Positions 26,231-34,842 of a DNA stretch of 64,000 bases are shown piece by piece. The stretch comes from Nostoc sp. MG11 (GTDB lineage: Bacteria; Cyanobacteriota; Cyanobacteriia; Cyanobacteriales; Nostocaceae). The stretch's first letter is position 1, and each line of letters opens with the position of its first letter. The stretch is from assembly GCF_014904695.1 (NCBI RefSeq), contig NZ_JACXXN010000005.1, positions 359,729 to 423,728 of the forward strand, given 5' to 3'. The notes under the pieces are model-generated. The model saw only the letters and a program-made list of their open reading frames with translations, was not told where the DNA came from and ran no database searches. The position numbers and the translations under genes are program-made.

Positions 26231-27085
26231 CTAGTCCACAAAGTCAGGTCGTGCCTTCCCTGTTGCTGTCAACTTTTTCTCTAAAGCTGTCCAATTTTCT
26301 TGCTCAATTAAGTTAGTCAATTCATCAAGATTGTGGCGATACTGTTGCAGCGATCGCAACAATGCTTGGCGATTATATTGCGCCATCATTACGCCCAACT
26401 CTGGATTCCCGCCACCCACACGACTGGTATCCCGAAAACCAGAACTAGCTAGCTTTTGGGCTAATTGCAAAACATCGGGGTCAGTTTCACTAATGCAAGC
26501 AGCAATTAACGAGGAACTGACCATTACAGGTAAATGAGAAATCCAGCTAACAGCGCGGTCATGCTGTTCTGGCTGACAATGGTAGATATTTGCCCCAAGC
26601 GATCGCACAATTTCCTCTACAACTGTAATTGCCGCGGTTGCTGTTGTTTTGTCTGGTGTTAATACATAGGGTTTGCCAACAAATAAATGTCTGTGTGCAG
26701 CTTCAATACCACTGTCTGTGATTCCCGCCATTGGATGACCACCGACAAAATGATCCCAAAGGGGAGAAATTGCTTTGACTATCGGTGCTTTCACCGAACC
26801 AACATCAGTTACGACCGTAGTCGGAGACAAATAAGCAATCATTTGCTCAAATTGGGGAACAATGAGTGCGATAGGTGTACAAATAAATACCACTTCTGCG
26901 GTTGCCAATAGGCTCATATCAAGTGACGCCTGATCAACACTGCCAAGAGCAACTGCCTTTTGACAGGTTGATTCACGGCGACTCACTCCCAGGACATGAT
27001 GTCCTTGCGATCGCAAATCAAAACCCAAAGATCCGCCTATCAGTCCAAGTCCTAAAATCCCAATATTCATTTTTGATTTTGACAT
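26231..27085 (-). CDS. tyrA: Prephenate/arogenate dehydrogenase TyrA
   Basis: A protein of about 284 residues that oxidatively decarboxylates arogenate and/or prephenate in tyrosine synthesis; cyanobacterial enzymes usually prefer arogenate and NADP. The N-terminus is a Rossmann fold (NIGILGLGLIGGSLG). Family motifs include VTDVGSVKAPIV, FVGGHPMAGITDSGIEAA and HDRAVSWISHLPVM. Starts at 27091, 27085 and 27070 are in frame; I prefer 27085, with a GAGATGG site upstream, though family members often begin at 27070. It is divergent from the pentapeptide gene, only about 70 bp away. Confidence 0.93.
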   Translation of the reverse strand: MSKSKMNIGILGLGLIGGSLGFDLRSQGHHVLGVSRRESTCQKAVALGSVDQASLDMSLLATAEVVFICTPIALIVPQFEQMIAYLSPTTVVTDVGSVKAPIVKAISPLWDHFVGGHPMAGITDSGIEAAHRHLFVGKPYVLTPDKTTATAAITVVEEIVRSLGANIYHCQPEQHDRAVSWISHLPVMVSSSLIAACISETDPDVLQLAQKLASSGFRDTSRVGGGNPELGVMMAQYNRQALLRSLQQYRHNLDELTNLIEQENWTALEKKLTATGKARPDFVD

Positions 27086-27153
27086 TTCCATCTCTTACAT
27101 ATTTTCTGCATACTTTACCAACTATTAAAATCGGCATCTGAGGGGTAGCATCC

Positions 27154-28719
27154 ATGACTGTAGAGGAATTGCTGGAAAAATATGCGGCAGGAGTTTTAGA
27201 TTTTAGTGGTGTTGACCTCTCTGAAGCTAATCTGAGTGGGGCCAAACTTATTGGCGTGAATTTTAGCCAAGCTAATTTGAGTGTAATCAACCTAAGTGGC
27301 GCGAATTTGAGCGAAGCCAACTTGAGCGGTGTCAAGCTAAATGTTGCCAGACTGAGTGGTGTGAATCTAAGTAGCGCTATCTTGAATAACGCTAGTCTTA
27401 ACGTCGCTAATTTGATTCGAGCGGATTTGAGCCGCGCCCAACTCAAAGGAGCAACGCTGATTCGCGCTGAGTTAATTCGTGCTGACCTCAGTCGCGCTGA
27501 CCTGTTTGAGGCTAATCTCTCCAGTGCTGACTTGCGAGAAGCGACACTGCGACAAGTGAATCTCCGTCACGCCAACTTGAGTGAAGCAATTTTGAGAGGT
27601 AGTTCCTTAACGGGTGCAAACTTGGAGATGGCTAACTTAAACGCCACCGACCTGAGTCGCGCTGACATCAGCGGCGCAAATTTGCGAGACGCCGAACTCA
27701 GACAGGCAAATCTTAGCCATGCTAACCTCAGTGGAGCCGATTTAAGTGGAACGAATCTCCGTTGGGCAGATTTAAGCGGGGCGAATCTTCGCTGGGCAGA
27801 TTTAAGCGGGGCAAAATTGAGTGGGGCTAGCTTAATTGGCGCAGACTTGAGCAATGCGAATCTGACGAACACGAGTTTAGTACACGCCGATTTAACTCAG
27901 GCAAAGTTAATTAGAGCAGAATGGGTTGGTGCTGACTTAACGGGAGCAATTTTAACAGGAGCAAAACTTTACGCCACTTCCAGATTTGGTTTAAAAACTG
28001 AAGGTATGACTTGTGAATGGGTTGATCTCAGTCCTACAGGCGATCGCTCCATAATCCAAAAGTTCCATTCAGAAGACTCACGAGACTTTTTTAATGAAAC
28101 ATCACCAACAATTCGCATAGTTGTTGATGCAGCCCTAGAACACGAAGCCAATTTTGCTCTTGCTGGCGCTTACTACCAAATTGCTCAAGAATATAGAGAG
28201 CTAAAACAACCGCCAAGTATGGAAAGCGGACGCCGCCGGACTGTTTTCACTTTCCGCGTAGATAGCGACGAAGCTTTACTTCCTACGGCTTACATCGCAA
28301 TTCTTCCCTTTTATGATGCGGTATCCAACCAAAAAAATATTTCTAGTATGGTGGAAATGATTAAAAATGAAGTTATTGCTAACCAAAATCTAAAATCCCC
28401 CCAGATGGTGAAACAATTAATCATGCTTTTAGAGCAAGCTATGAGTAAAGCTACCACCATTAAACAGATGAAAAGAAATCTGGAAATAGCAGCAAAATTA
28501 AACTTTTGTAAAGCGCCTACCCAGACAATCTTAACTAATTCCAGTGCCCATACTTTGATTGTGCATGACAATCCCAACTTTGGTAAAAGATTTATTAATC
28601 GCTCTGCTCTTAATGCTTCAGTTTATGATGATAAATTCAATGAAACGACTAACTCTATAATGCCTTCGTTAAATATGGTTATGGATTTTGTTAAAGGATT
28701 TCACTACATTAGTCATTAG
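27154..28719 (+). CDS. Pentapeptide-repeat protein with unique C-terminal domain
   Basis: A 521-residue protein. Residues 16-270 are about fifty pentapeptide repeats of the A(D/N)LSG type (such as LSGANLRWADLSGA), which should form a right-handed quadrilateral beta helix. The remaining 250 residues are non-repetitive and not recognisable to me: VDAALEHEANFALAGAYYQI, RRRTVFTFRVDSDEALLP, then helical stretches with low complexity. There is no signal or membrane segment. Pentapeptide proteins are abundant in cyanobacteria and mostly of unknown role; some mimic DNA to protect gyrase. Antisense ORFs here are shadows of the repeat. Confidence 0.9.
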   Translation: MTVEELLEKYAAGVLDFSGVDLSEANLSGAKLIGVNFSQANLSVINLSGANLSEANLSGVKLNVARLSGVNLSSAILNNASLNVANLIRADLSRAQLKGATLIRAELIRADLSRADLFEANLSSADLREATLRQVNLRHANLSEAILRGSSLTGANLEMANLNATDLSRADISGANLRDAELRQANLSHANLSGADLSGTNLRWADLSGANLRWADLSGAKLSGASLIGADLSNANLTNTSLVHADLTQAKLIRAEWVGADLTGAILTGAKLYATSRFGLKTEGMTCEWVDLSPTGDRSIIQKFHSEDSRDFFNETSPTIRIVVDAALEHEANFALAGAYYQIAQEYRELKQPPSMESGRRRTVFTFRVDSDEALLPTAYIAILPFYDAVSNQKNISSMVEMIKNEVIANQNLKSPQMVKQLIMLLEQAMSKATTIKQMKRNLEIAAKLNFCKAPTQTILTNSSAHTLIVHDNPNFGKRFINRSALNASVYDDKFNETTNSIMPSLNMVMDFVKGFHYISH

Positions 28720-28752
28720 TCAAGGGTCAAGGGTCAATAGTCAATAGTTCAG
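28720..28752. repeat. STRR heptanucleotide repeat
   Basis: gtcaagggtcaagggtcaat followed by agtcaatag: four or five heptamers of the GTCAAGG/GTCAATA type right after the pentapeptide gene stop. The same type occurs at 41814-41895. Confidence 0.75.
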
Positions 28753-28829
28753 GGACTTAATTCATTAGCTTTAGCCAGATAAATTAAGCCTCTTACCAAA
28801 GGAAAAAAACAAATTTTCGGAGGAAAAAG

Positions 28830-29423
28830 ATGCGCGATAGTTTTAATAGAATGATTGGTCGAACCCGCTATGTGGTTTTTCGCCTATTTCTGCATTTAGG
28901 GGGAGGTGAAGTAGCGCCAATTTTGGGAGTATTAAATAGTGCTGGACGAGATGCGATCGATTCTGAGGGAGACTTGGAAGTTTTGGGAGAAGCATTAGTA
29001 GAAATCTGCCAAACTCTGCTGCAATACGATGAGTACTGGCTTTCTGCTGCTAATGAAGGCGATGTATTTTGGGATGAAGGCGAAGCAGGAGATTACGTGA
29101 ATGAATTATTTACTGACTCCGCCCAAAGATATCTCAGTGAACCAGATTACAGTTATGACTCAGGATTGAATGAACCTTTATCTATACCTGTGACACGCAA
29201 TGTAGTTGTGATGATTACAGTAGCTTATGAAGGAGAAGTTCCAGAGTTAGAAACTGACTTTTCTAGCGTTCAGGCACTAAAGGAAGGTTTGAAAGCTTTA
29301 ATCAATTTGCATTACAAACATAAACTCAAGGCAATCCAAGTGCATTTCTCCCCAGCGCAGTTAGGCGATGAACTCACTAGCGACCATTTGTTACAACATT
29401 ACCCAGAATTGATTCCTTTATAA
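28830..29423 (+). CDS. DUF1517 domain protein
   Basis: A 197-residue soluble protein of the DUF1517 type found in cyanobacteria and plastids. Segments TRYVVFRLFLHLGGGEVAPI near the N-terminus, NVVVMITVAYEGEVPELETD and LQHYPELIPL at the end are recognisable. The ribosome site GGAGGAAAAAG just upstream is very strong. Acidic overall. Function unknown. The lipoprotein gene at 29494 follows 70 bp downstream on the same strand and may be co-transcribed. Confidence 0.8.
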   Translation: MRDSFNRMIGRTRYVVFRLFLHLGGGEVAPILGVLNSAGRDAIDSEGDLEVLGEALVEICQTLLQYDEYWLSAANEGDVFWDEGEAGDYVNELFTDSAQRYLSEPDYSYDSGLNEPLSIPVTRNVVVMITVAYEGEVPELETDFSSVQALKEGLKALINLHYKHKLKAIQVHFSPAQLGDELTSDHLLQHYPELIPL

Positions 29424-29493
29424 TTTGTTGGGTAGTCCGTACTGACTGTTCACATCGATCACTTGTTAAGCTCGGAGATAGGACAATAATGCA

Positions 29494-30378
29494 ATGCTCA
29501 TGACTATAGTGCGTAAATTTACAGCCGTTTTTTTAGCCCTGAGTTTATGTGTGACAACTGTCGCTTGTGGGGGAGGAAACCAAACTACCTCTTCTCCTTC
29601 AGCTAAGAACGTTAGCCAAACCTCAGCTACCACCAAACTCAATGATGGTCAGTACCAAATACAACAAGCTACTTATGACGATGCAACTGGGGAGTATACG
29701 CTGTTTTTGCTCAACAATACGCCCCCAAGGTTTGCAACCGAAAATTTGCAAATGGCACGGCTGACTGATGATGAAATCAAGCAAGGTAAAAAAACTTACT
29801 TGAAAGTAGAAAACGGACAGCCAGCTTTATATCTGACGGAAGACTTTAAAATTGAATACGTCCATAACGTTACTGAGAACAAAACTAATCCCCAAACAGG
29901 ACAACAAGAAACGGTTGTAGTCCGCCAAGAAAATAGCTTCTGGGCCCCCTTTGCCGGGTCTGTAGCTGGTGCTGTGGCTGGCCAGGCACTTGGTAGTCTA
30001 TTGTTTAGACCCCAGTATTACGTACCCCCTGCTTATCAACCAGGAGGAGTGATGACTGGCTATGGTGGATATGGCAGAAATTATGACCAAGCAGTTAGTA
30101 GCTATCGCTCTCGTTACAATGCGCCACCCGCAGCCGTGAGAAATCGTACTGCTTTCCGTAGTACAGGAACAATTAGAAGGTCGTATCCTGGTAATTCAAA
30201 TGTACGGACTTCACCACGTACCAATACAGGGAATCGTCCTTCTGGTTCTGGTTTTGGCAGCAGTGAACTTAGACCATCTGGTCGGTCTGGCTCAACCAGA
30301 CGCAACACTGGAACTGGTTTTGGCACTAACCGCCGTTCTTCTGGTAGCCGCTCATTTGGTACTGGTAGACGCCGTTAG
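29494..30378 (+). CDS. Putative lipoprotein with glycine-zipper segment and basic Gly/Ser/Arg-rich tail
   Basis: A 294-residue protein. The N-terminus MLMTIVRKFTAVFLALSLCV is a lipoprotein signal with a likely lipobox TVAC at Cys25. A conserved globular part follows (LNDGQYQIQQATYDDATGEY). Then comes a membrane-like Gly/Ala stretch (FAGSVAGAVAGQALGSLLF, about 152-170) and a 110-residue low-complexity tail full of Gly, Ser, Arg and Asn, ending FGTGRRR. The basic tail might bind nucleic acid or acidic polysaccharide; this is speculation. I do not recognise the family. It ends 36 bp before a strong terminator. Confidence 0.75.
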   Translation: MLMTIVRKFTAVFLALSLCVTTVACGGGNQTTSSPSAKNVSQTSATTKLNDGQYQIQQATYDDATGEYTLFLLNNTPPRFATENLQMARLTDDEIKQGKKTYLKVENGQPALYLTEDFKIEYVHNVTENKTNPQTGQQETVVVRQENSFWAPFAGSVAGAVAGQALGSLLFRPQYYVPPAYQPGGVMTGYGGYGRNYDQAVSSYRSRYNAPPAAVRNRTAFRSTGTIRRSYPGNSNVRTSPRTNTGNRPSGSGFGSSELRPSGRSGSTRRNTGTGFGTNRRSSGSRSFGTGRRR

Positions 30379-30694
30379 TAAATTCTCAGTTCAAAAAATT
30401 TAGTTGCTCTTAGATGCTTTGGCGCTGAGTAATTTTCACTCAGCACCAAAGCATTTTTTTGGTGAAGCAATATTACCATTCAGTATTTTGTAAGGTTTTG
30501 CGATCGCGATTTTCAGAAATCAAGCGTAGAATGTAGCGAGAATCAACTAAATGGTGCAAGAAAAAGAGCAGAAGCAAGTTCGGTTGAATAGATTAATTTA
30601 CAGAATATAAAAATTTGCTGAATCTATACCGATTAAGTTAAAAGATGAATCTAGAGTATCAAATTCATCTAGAAGCTGGTTCTAACTAACCCAA
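30379..30694. other. Intergenic region with terminator
   Basis: This 316-bp gap holds the hairpin terminator at 30414-30460 and otherwise only AT-rich DNA. The longest ATG-initiated frame is 19 codons (about 30551) and is not credible as a gene. Confidence 0.6.
30414..30460 (+). terminator. Rho-independent terminator of the DUF1517/lipoprotein genes
   Basis: atgctttggcgctgagt pairs with actcagcaccaaagcat (17-nt arms, one mismatch) across a short loop, followed by six or seven T residues. This is a textbook intrinsic terminator 36 bp after the lipoprotein stop codon. Confidence 0.92.
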
Positions 30695-31024
30695 TCATGA
30701 AGCATAAGGGCAAAGTAAGCCAGTGTAGCAGATCCCATGTGCATGTAGATAAGTCAGATAGTAGGAAATACTAAAGGCAAACATTGCTAAGAGAACAGGA
30801 ATCACCGTACTAAACTCCAACTGCTGTTTTTTTAACATTCCTAAACAAGATATTGGAACTACTAAAGGCCAAAAGATAGTTGTGATCAAAAACATCACAA
30901 ATGACAAGAATTTATCTTCTGGAGAAGAACTAGGATGACGCAGCGAAAATATTAACCAATTGCTAAAAAAATAGCATGTCATCAATAGATAACTAATTAT
31001 TAAAGCCACTTGTATTTGATTCAT
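30695..31024 (-). CDS. Hypothetical small membrane protein
   Basis: A 109-residue protein with three probable membrane segments: about 5-27 (VALIISYLLMTCYFFSNWLI), 40-60 (LSFVMFLITTIFWPLVVPIS) and 72-95 (FSTVIPVLLAMFAFSISYYL). I do not recognise the family. A Cys-containing C-terminus (HGICYTGLLCPYAS) is unusual. The start ATG at 31024 has AGGAGCG upstream, which supports translation. It is monocistronic. Confidence 0.65.
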   Translation of the reverse strand: MNQIQVALIISYLLMTCYFFSNWLIFSLRHPSSSPEDKFLSFVMFLITTIFWPLVVPISCLGMLKKQQLEFSTVIPVLLAMFAFSISYYLTYLHAHGICYTGLLCPYAS

Positions 31025-31494
31025 TGTAAACGCTCCTTAAGTTTTATGAGATTCTTCAAACTTTACCTGCATGAAGTTATACAGAGTTGGATCAGGGTAA
31101 ATTCAGTTGCTTGAACGACGAGAGTTTTCACATTAAATAACGCTGATGCTAATAGGATATTTCGCAATCATTTAAATGTTAGTAGAAGTCTAAAAACACA
31201 AAAATCAGTACTTGCACCCAATTTGAAATAAAAACGAGCGAGCTAGCAATTATACTCATTAATTACAGTTAGTCTGCCCTTGGTATGGCGCAAATTTTAA
31301 AACGTTTCAAAATCAAATACATATATTACCAGTTGAATAGGGGAATTTGCACCGCTGTATACTTTGAACAACGGCTGTAAATAAATATAAAAGACTTTAC
31401 ACCCATACCAAAAAAATTTCAAGATAAATGCATTTCGCTTTGGCTCACCATTAAAGCCAGCATAGTTTGTAATTTTGCTTTGGGAGTATCAAAG
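31025..31494. other. Intergenic region without recognised feature
   Basis: A 470-bp AT-rich gap between two minus-strand genes. I see no gene, tandem repeat or strong terminator in it. Confidence 0.5.
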
Positions 31495-32004
31495 TTACGT
31501 ACCACTTGGTTCTTCTATGTAGCCTTGAATATTTTCCGGTTCAAATTGACGAAGTAAGCGAGTTGCTTCGCGGATTAAATCTTCATTTCCGTTAACTACA
31601 ATCAGGTACTTGCCAGCATTCAAACGGTTACGATAGGGTAAAGCATCGCCACTACCAACGACTCCTCCACCAATTAACACAGCACCTAACGCACCGGATG
31701 CAGCTCCTAAAAGACCAGCAATAATTTCATTACCAAAGGTAGTAGCCTGGGGAAAAATCTCAATTTGTGTGAGGAAATTGAAGGTATAACCTGCGATAAA
31801 TCCAAAGGGTACAAGCCAGTATAAAAGACGATTTACCTGTTTATGAGCTTGTTTTTTGGGGTTAATTAATCCAAATTCATCAGCACTCTTATAACCCTTG
31901 CCCAAAATATTAACTTGAGACATTTCCAAGCCTGCTTCTTCTAGAGCAGAGTAGGCGGCTTCTGTTTGTCTTTTATCTGGTAAGACTGCAACAAGATAAT
32001 TCAT
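31495..32004 (-). CDS. Hypothetical glycine-zipper membrane protein
   Basis: A protein of about 169 residues starting MNYLVAVLPDKRQTEAAYSA. The N-terminal 60 residues look like a small alpha/beta domain (AYSALEEAGLEMSQVNILGK). They are followed by two membrane segments, about 63-85 (RLLYWLVPFGFIAGYTFNFL) and 95-125 (GNEIIAGLLGAASGALGAVL), with a glycine zipper. A second similar alpha/beta piece closes the protein (LIVVNGNEDLIREATRLLRQ). Such proteins are often stress-induced in cyanobacteria; this is recollection, not proof. I chose the ATG at 32004 over 32028 because it begins the conserved segment. It is followed upstream by chaB on the same strand. Confidence 0.65.
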   Translation of the reverse strand: MNYLVAVLPDKRQTEAAYSALEEAGLEMSQVNILGKGYKSADEFGLINPKKQAHKQVNRLLYWLVPFGFIAGYTFNFLTQIEIFPQATTFGNEIIAGLLGAASGALGAVLIGGGVVGSGDALPYRNRLNAGKYLIVVNGNEDLIREATRLLRQFEPENIQGYIEEPSGT

Positions 32005-32084
32005 AATGATAAAGTTTAAAATATACACGCTTGCATCTAAATTTTGTCAAGCTAAATTCAGTTCTAGAAGTGATGCTATCTTAG

Positions 32085-32288
32085 CTATTCTGGGTTTTTG
32101 TGCCACTGTCCATCATCGCCTTTTTCGTAATCGCGCTTTACTGCACTCCAAGCAACACGAAAAGCCCGTTCTTCTTCGCCATATTGTTCTTCAGCGCTGT
32201 TAAATGCAGCCCGAAAAATTTCTTGAGCGTGCTTGGGTAAGTTTTCTTTGACTGAATTTGGTAAGTCTTCAATCTGTTTGTAAGGCAT
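32085..32288 (-). CDS. chaB: ChaB family protein
   Basis: A 67-residue protein with the ChaB pattern: LPNSVKENLPKHAQEIFRAA, then FNSAEEQYGEEERAFRVAWS and VKRDY. In E. coli ChaB is named as a regulator linked to the ChaA cation transporter, but its function is poorly known; cyanobacterial copies often sit with stress genes, as here. Complete, with no extra domains. It lies upstream of the glycine-zipper gene and about 65 bp from the aldo/keto reductase gene. Confidence 0.88.
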   Translation of the reverse strand: MPYKQIEDLPNSVKENLPKHAQEIFRAAFNSAEEQYGEEERAFRVAWSAVKRDYEKGDDGQWHKNPE

Positions 32289-32318
32289 ACTTAATGTCCC
32301 AAAAACTTTTTCTTCCTA

Positions 32319-32340
32319 CCCTCCTGCTTTCGCTGGAGGG
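32319..32340 (-). terminator. Hairpin terminator of the aldo/keto reductase gene
   Basis: On the minus strand ccctcc-a-gc-gaaa-gc-a-ggaggg forms a GC-rich stem with a GAAA tetraloop, followed within a few bases by an A/T-rich run ending gttttt. It lies just past the stop codon of the gene at 32354-33475. Confidence 0.7.
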
Positions 32341-32353
32341 CTTGGTCAAAACA

Positions 32354-33475
32354 TTAAGTCTGCATCTGGCTTTGAGGTGGAAAGCCGTGCTGGATTCTGC
32401 CGACATCACCATCAAATTTCATGGAAGTTTTGAAGAGTTCAAAACGCCCATCAGCAGCATACTGAGCGCAGCGATCGCGCAAAGCTTGCATTTGTTCTGC
32501 TGGCATCGGTTTAAAACTCCGAGCGATCGCCAAATTTTGACGTAATACTTTTAGTGAATCAATACCGCTAACAAGGGTGGCGATCGGTAAACTCAAGACA
32601 TAACGCAAGGCTTCCTCTGGGGTGATTACACCTTTTTTGATGGCGTCGCCTGTACCGCTAAGGCTTTTCATGCCAATTGCGGCAATTCCTCGTTTGTTGA
32701 GTTCTGGTAGTACTTGTTTCTCAAAGCTTCTAAAGCTGGCATCAAAACAATTGAGGGGTAATTGCACCGTGTCAAACGGATAATTGTAAGAGAGCATTTT
32801 CAGATGAATGGCCGGGTCTTTGTGACCTGTAAAGCCAACAAACCTGACTTTACCCTCTTTCTTTGCCTGATCCAAAGCTTCAATTGCCCCATTGGGACGG
32901 AAGATCCTTTCTGGATCGTTGTCGTAAACAACCTCGTGGATTTGCCACAGGTCGAGGTGATCAGTTTTGAGACGGCGTAGAGATTCCTCAAGTTGCTGCA
33001 TTGCAACTTGGCGATCGCGTCCGTGGCTACATACCTTCGTCATCAAAAAAACCTGATCCCGTCGCCCTTGCAAGGCTTGCCCCATCCACTCCTCACTACG
33101 ATGCTGGTTATACTCCCAAGCGTTATCCATAAAGGTGATGTCGTGATCAATGGCTTCTTGGATAAGGCGAATTGTCTCTTCTCGGTTGTTTCCTTGAGCT
33201 ACAGTTGCACCTCCCAAGGCGATCGCTGATACTTTTACTCCTGTTTTTCCCAGTGGACGATGAGGAATTTCACCAGTAGTTTTGTTATTCATTGGAGTTG
33301 CAGATGATTCTTGGACTTGTGCCGCTTCTACCTCGGAATTACCATTTAGGATATGGTCAGCGATAATTGCTCCTGCGCCTGCACCAATAAAGCCTAATCC
33401 TTGTAAAAAATGCCGCCGTTTTAGCTCTGGAGAAAGATGCTTTGGGGCGGCTTCATCATTATTGTTACCTGACAT
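32354..33475 (-). CDS. Tat-exported aldo/keto reductase family protein
   Basis: A 373-residue protein. The N-terminus has a twin-arginine signal (KRRHFLQGLGFIGAGAGAII, about 19-38), then a linker to about residue 70. The AKR barrel begins with IPHRPLGKTGVKVSAIALGG. The catalytic tetrad pieces are visible: DNAWEYNQHRSEEWMG (Asp and Tyr), FLMTKVCSHGRD (Lys), and LDLWQIHEVVYDN (His). It is likely a periplasmic or membrane-attached NADPH-type reductase, substrate unknown. The C-terminus (RCAQYAADGRFELFKTS) has no Fe-S cysteine cluster. It lies among other stress-type genes. Confidence 0.9.
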   Translation of the reverse strand: MSGNNNDEAAPKHLSPELKRRHFLQGLGFIGAGAGAIIADHILNGNSEVEAAQVQESSATPMNNKTTGEIPHRPLGKTGVKVSAIALGGATVAQGNNREETIRLIQEAIDHDITFMDNAWEYNQHRSEEWMGQALQGRRDQVFLMTKVCSHGRDRQVAMQQLEESLRRLKTDHLDLWQIHEVVYDNDPERIFRPNGAIEALDQAKKEGKVRFVGFTGHKDPAIHLKMLSYNYPFDTVQLPLNCFDASFRSFEKQVLPELNKRGIAAIGMKSLSGTGDAIKKGVITPEEALRYVLSLPIATLVSGIDSLKVLRQNLAIARSFKPMPAEQMQALRDRCAQYAADGRFELFKTSMKFDGDVGRIQHGFPPQSQMQT

Positions 33476-33523
33476 TGATTTCTTTAAATTTACTTTACAA
33501 GTTCAACCTAGAAATCTCATGAC

Positions 33524-33985
33524 TTATAGGCGTGATAATGTCAATAAATTAATTGTTTGTGGCTTAAAAGTTGATCGACCATCCCAGTAGTCAACCTGAT
33601 TGATATTTACCTTGAGCAAGGCAATATCAGCTTCGTCTAGCCCTTTCGGAAACCAGGTTTGAAGTTCCGGCTTCCATAGTTCTCGCATTTTGTTGCGGTC
33701 TTGCACCAATTGTGCTGTACCCGATATAGAAACGAATCGCTGCTGATCGGGTGATGAGTAACTTACATTGACTTGCTGATGGTGTGCAATATCAGTCACC
33801 TTGTGAGATTTGGCATAGGTAAAAAACCAAAGTGTGCCATCAGAATTAATCTCACCACTTGTTGACATGGGGTAACTATGCAAGCTTCCATCATCATTAA
33901 CTGTAGTAAACATGCCATAATCAATATCTTTGATTAGTTCACGCAGTTTTTGAATTTCTTGCTCGCGGTTTGTAGAAGCTGTCAT
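33524..33985 (-). CDS. Pyridoxamine 5'-phosphate oxidase-like stress protein (split-barrel flavin-binding)
   Basis: A 153-residue protein related to the general stress protein 26 group. Segments GMFTTVNDDGSLHSYPMS, TLWFFTYAKSHKVTDIAHH and VNVSYSSPDQQRFVSISGTA match the split-barrel FMN/F420-binding fold. It is not the biosynthetic PdxH, which is longer and has a distinct C-terminus. Probably a flavin-dependent reductase or flavin buffer in oxidative stress. It lies 48 bp upstream of the aldo/keto reductase on the same strand, so the two may form an operon. Confidence 0.88.
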   Translation of the reverse strand: MTASTNREQEIQKLRELIKDIDYGMFTTVNDDGSLHSYPMSTSGEINSDGTLWFFTYAKSHKVTDIAHHQQVNVSYSSPDQQRFVSISGTAQLVQDRNKMRELWKPELQTWFPKGLDEADIALLKVNINQVDYWDGRSTFKPQTINLLTLSRL

Positions 33986-34267
33986 TGTTTGTACTCTTTT
34001 TTCTTTTTTTTCTGGAGTCTAATTTTTGATGACAACCAGTTTTTAAGGCTTATAAAGCTCTTTTTTAGTATTAACGTTTTTTAGTTTTAATTACGTGAGT
34101 CTAGAGGTGTAATTCTGATATATTTAGCAATTTTGATTATGTCTATAGAGGGAGATCTTAATTAAGAGTGTTGTCTGAAGACAAAAACTACCACCAATAA
34201 CTGGAGAGCGTCGCAGCAAATCAAGATTCAAACAAGCACATAGTTAACAAAAATTAGGAATGCAGAC

Positions 34268-34732
34268 ATGATTAGAGTCAGCCAAGAACATTTGCAAACT
34301 ATCCGCACTCATGCCGAAAACATTTACCCTGATGAGTGCTGCGGTATAATTTTAGGCTATATGGGCAGTAAGAGTAAAACTGTAGTTGAAGTCATGCCAA
34401 CAGAAAATGCCTGGAGTACAGAGGCGGCTGATTTTCTAGGTGAGTACACAGCAGAAAGTGAAAGGCGGCAATATGCGATCGCACCCCAAGTTATGTTACA
34501 AGCACAAAAAGCAGCACGCGATCGCTCACTGAACATTATTGGAATTTATCACTCGCATCCAAATCATCCTGCCATACCTTCAGAATGCGATCGCCTATAT
34601 GCTTGGCAAGGATACTCGTATATAATAGTTTCCGTCCAAAATGGCAAAGCTAAGGAAGTCCAAAGCTGGAGTCTTGATGATACTCATCAGTTCCAAGCAG
34701 AGGCAATTGAAATAGTGAACAGTAATCAGTGA
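34268..34732 (+). CDS. JAMM/MPN-type metalloprotease (Mov34 family)
   Basis: A 154-residue protein. The zinc site is complete: a Glu in the N-terminal helix region (YPDECCGIILG), then HSHPNHPAIPSECD (His-x-His-x7-Ser-x2-Asp) at about 97-110. Bacterial JAMM proteins of this kind remove a C-terminal extension or conjugate from ubiquitin-like sulfur carriers. The MoeB/MoeZ-type E1 gene lies 110 bp downstream on the same strand, which supports that role. The partner carrier (ThiS/MoaD-like) is not in this window. Complete. Confidence 0.9.
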   Translation: MIRVSQEHLQTIRTHAENIYPDECCGIILGYMGSKSKTVVEVMPTENAWSTEAADFLGEYTAESERRQYAIAPQVMLQAQKAARDRSLNIIGIYHSHPNHPAIPSECDRLYAWQGYSYIIVSVQNGKAKEVQSWSLDDTHQFQAEAIEIVNSNQ

Positions 34733-34842
34733 AGAACTAATAACTGATAATTGATTGAAAATATAATTTAACGGCTTAAGTTCAAGACAGATATCGTTTT
34801 TCGATAGGATTAATATTCCCGCTCTTTCACATTACAACTCTC

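Noticed and set aside
27567..27872. 101-codon minus-strand ORF opposite the pentapeptide gene
   Set aside because: It is the antisense of the pentapeptide repeats and shows only repeat-derived codons (FAPLKSA), so it is a shadow.
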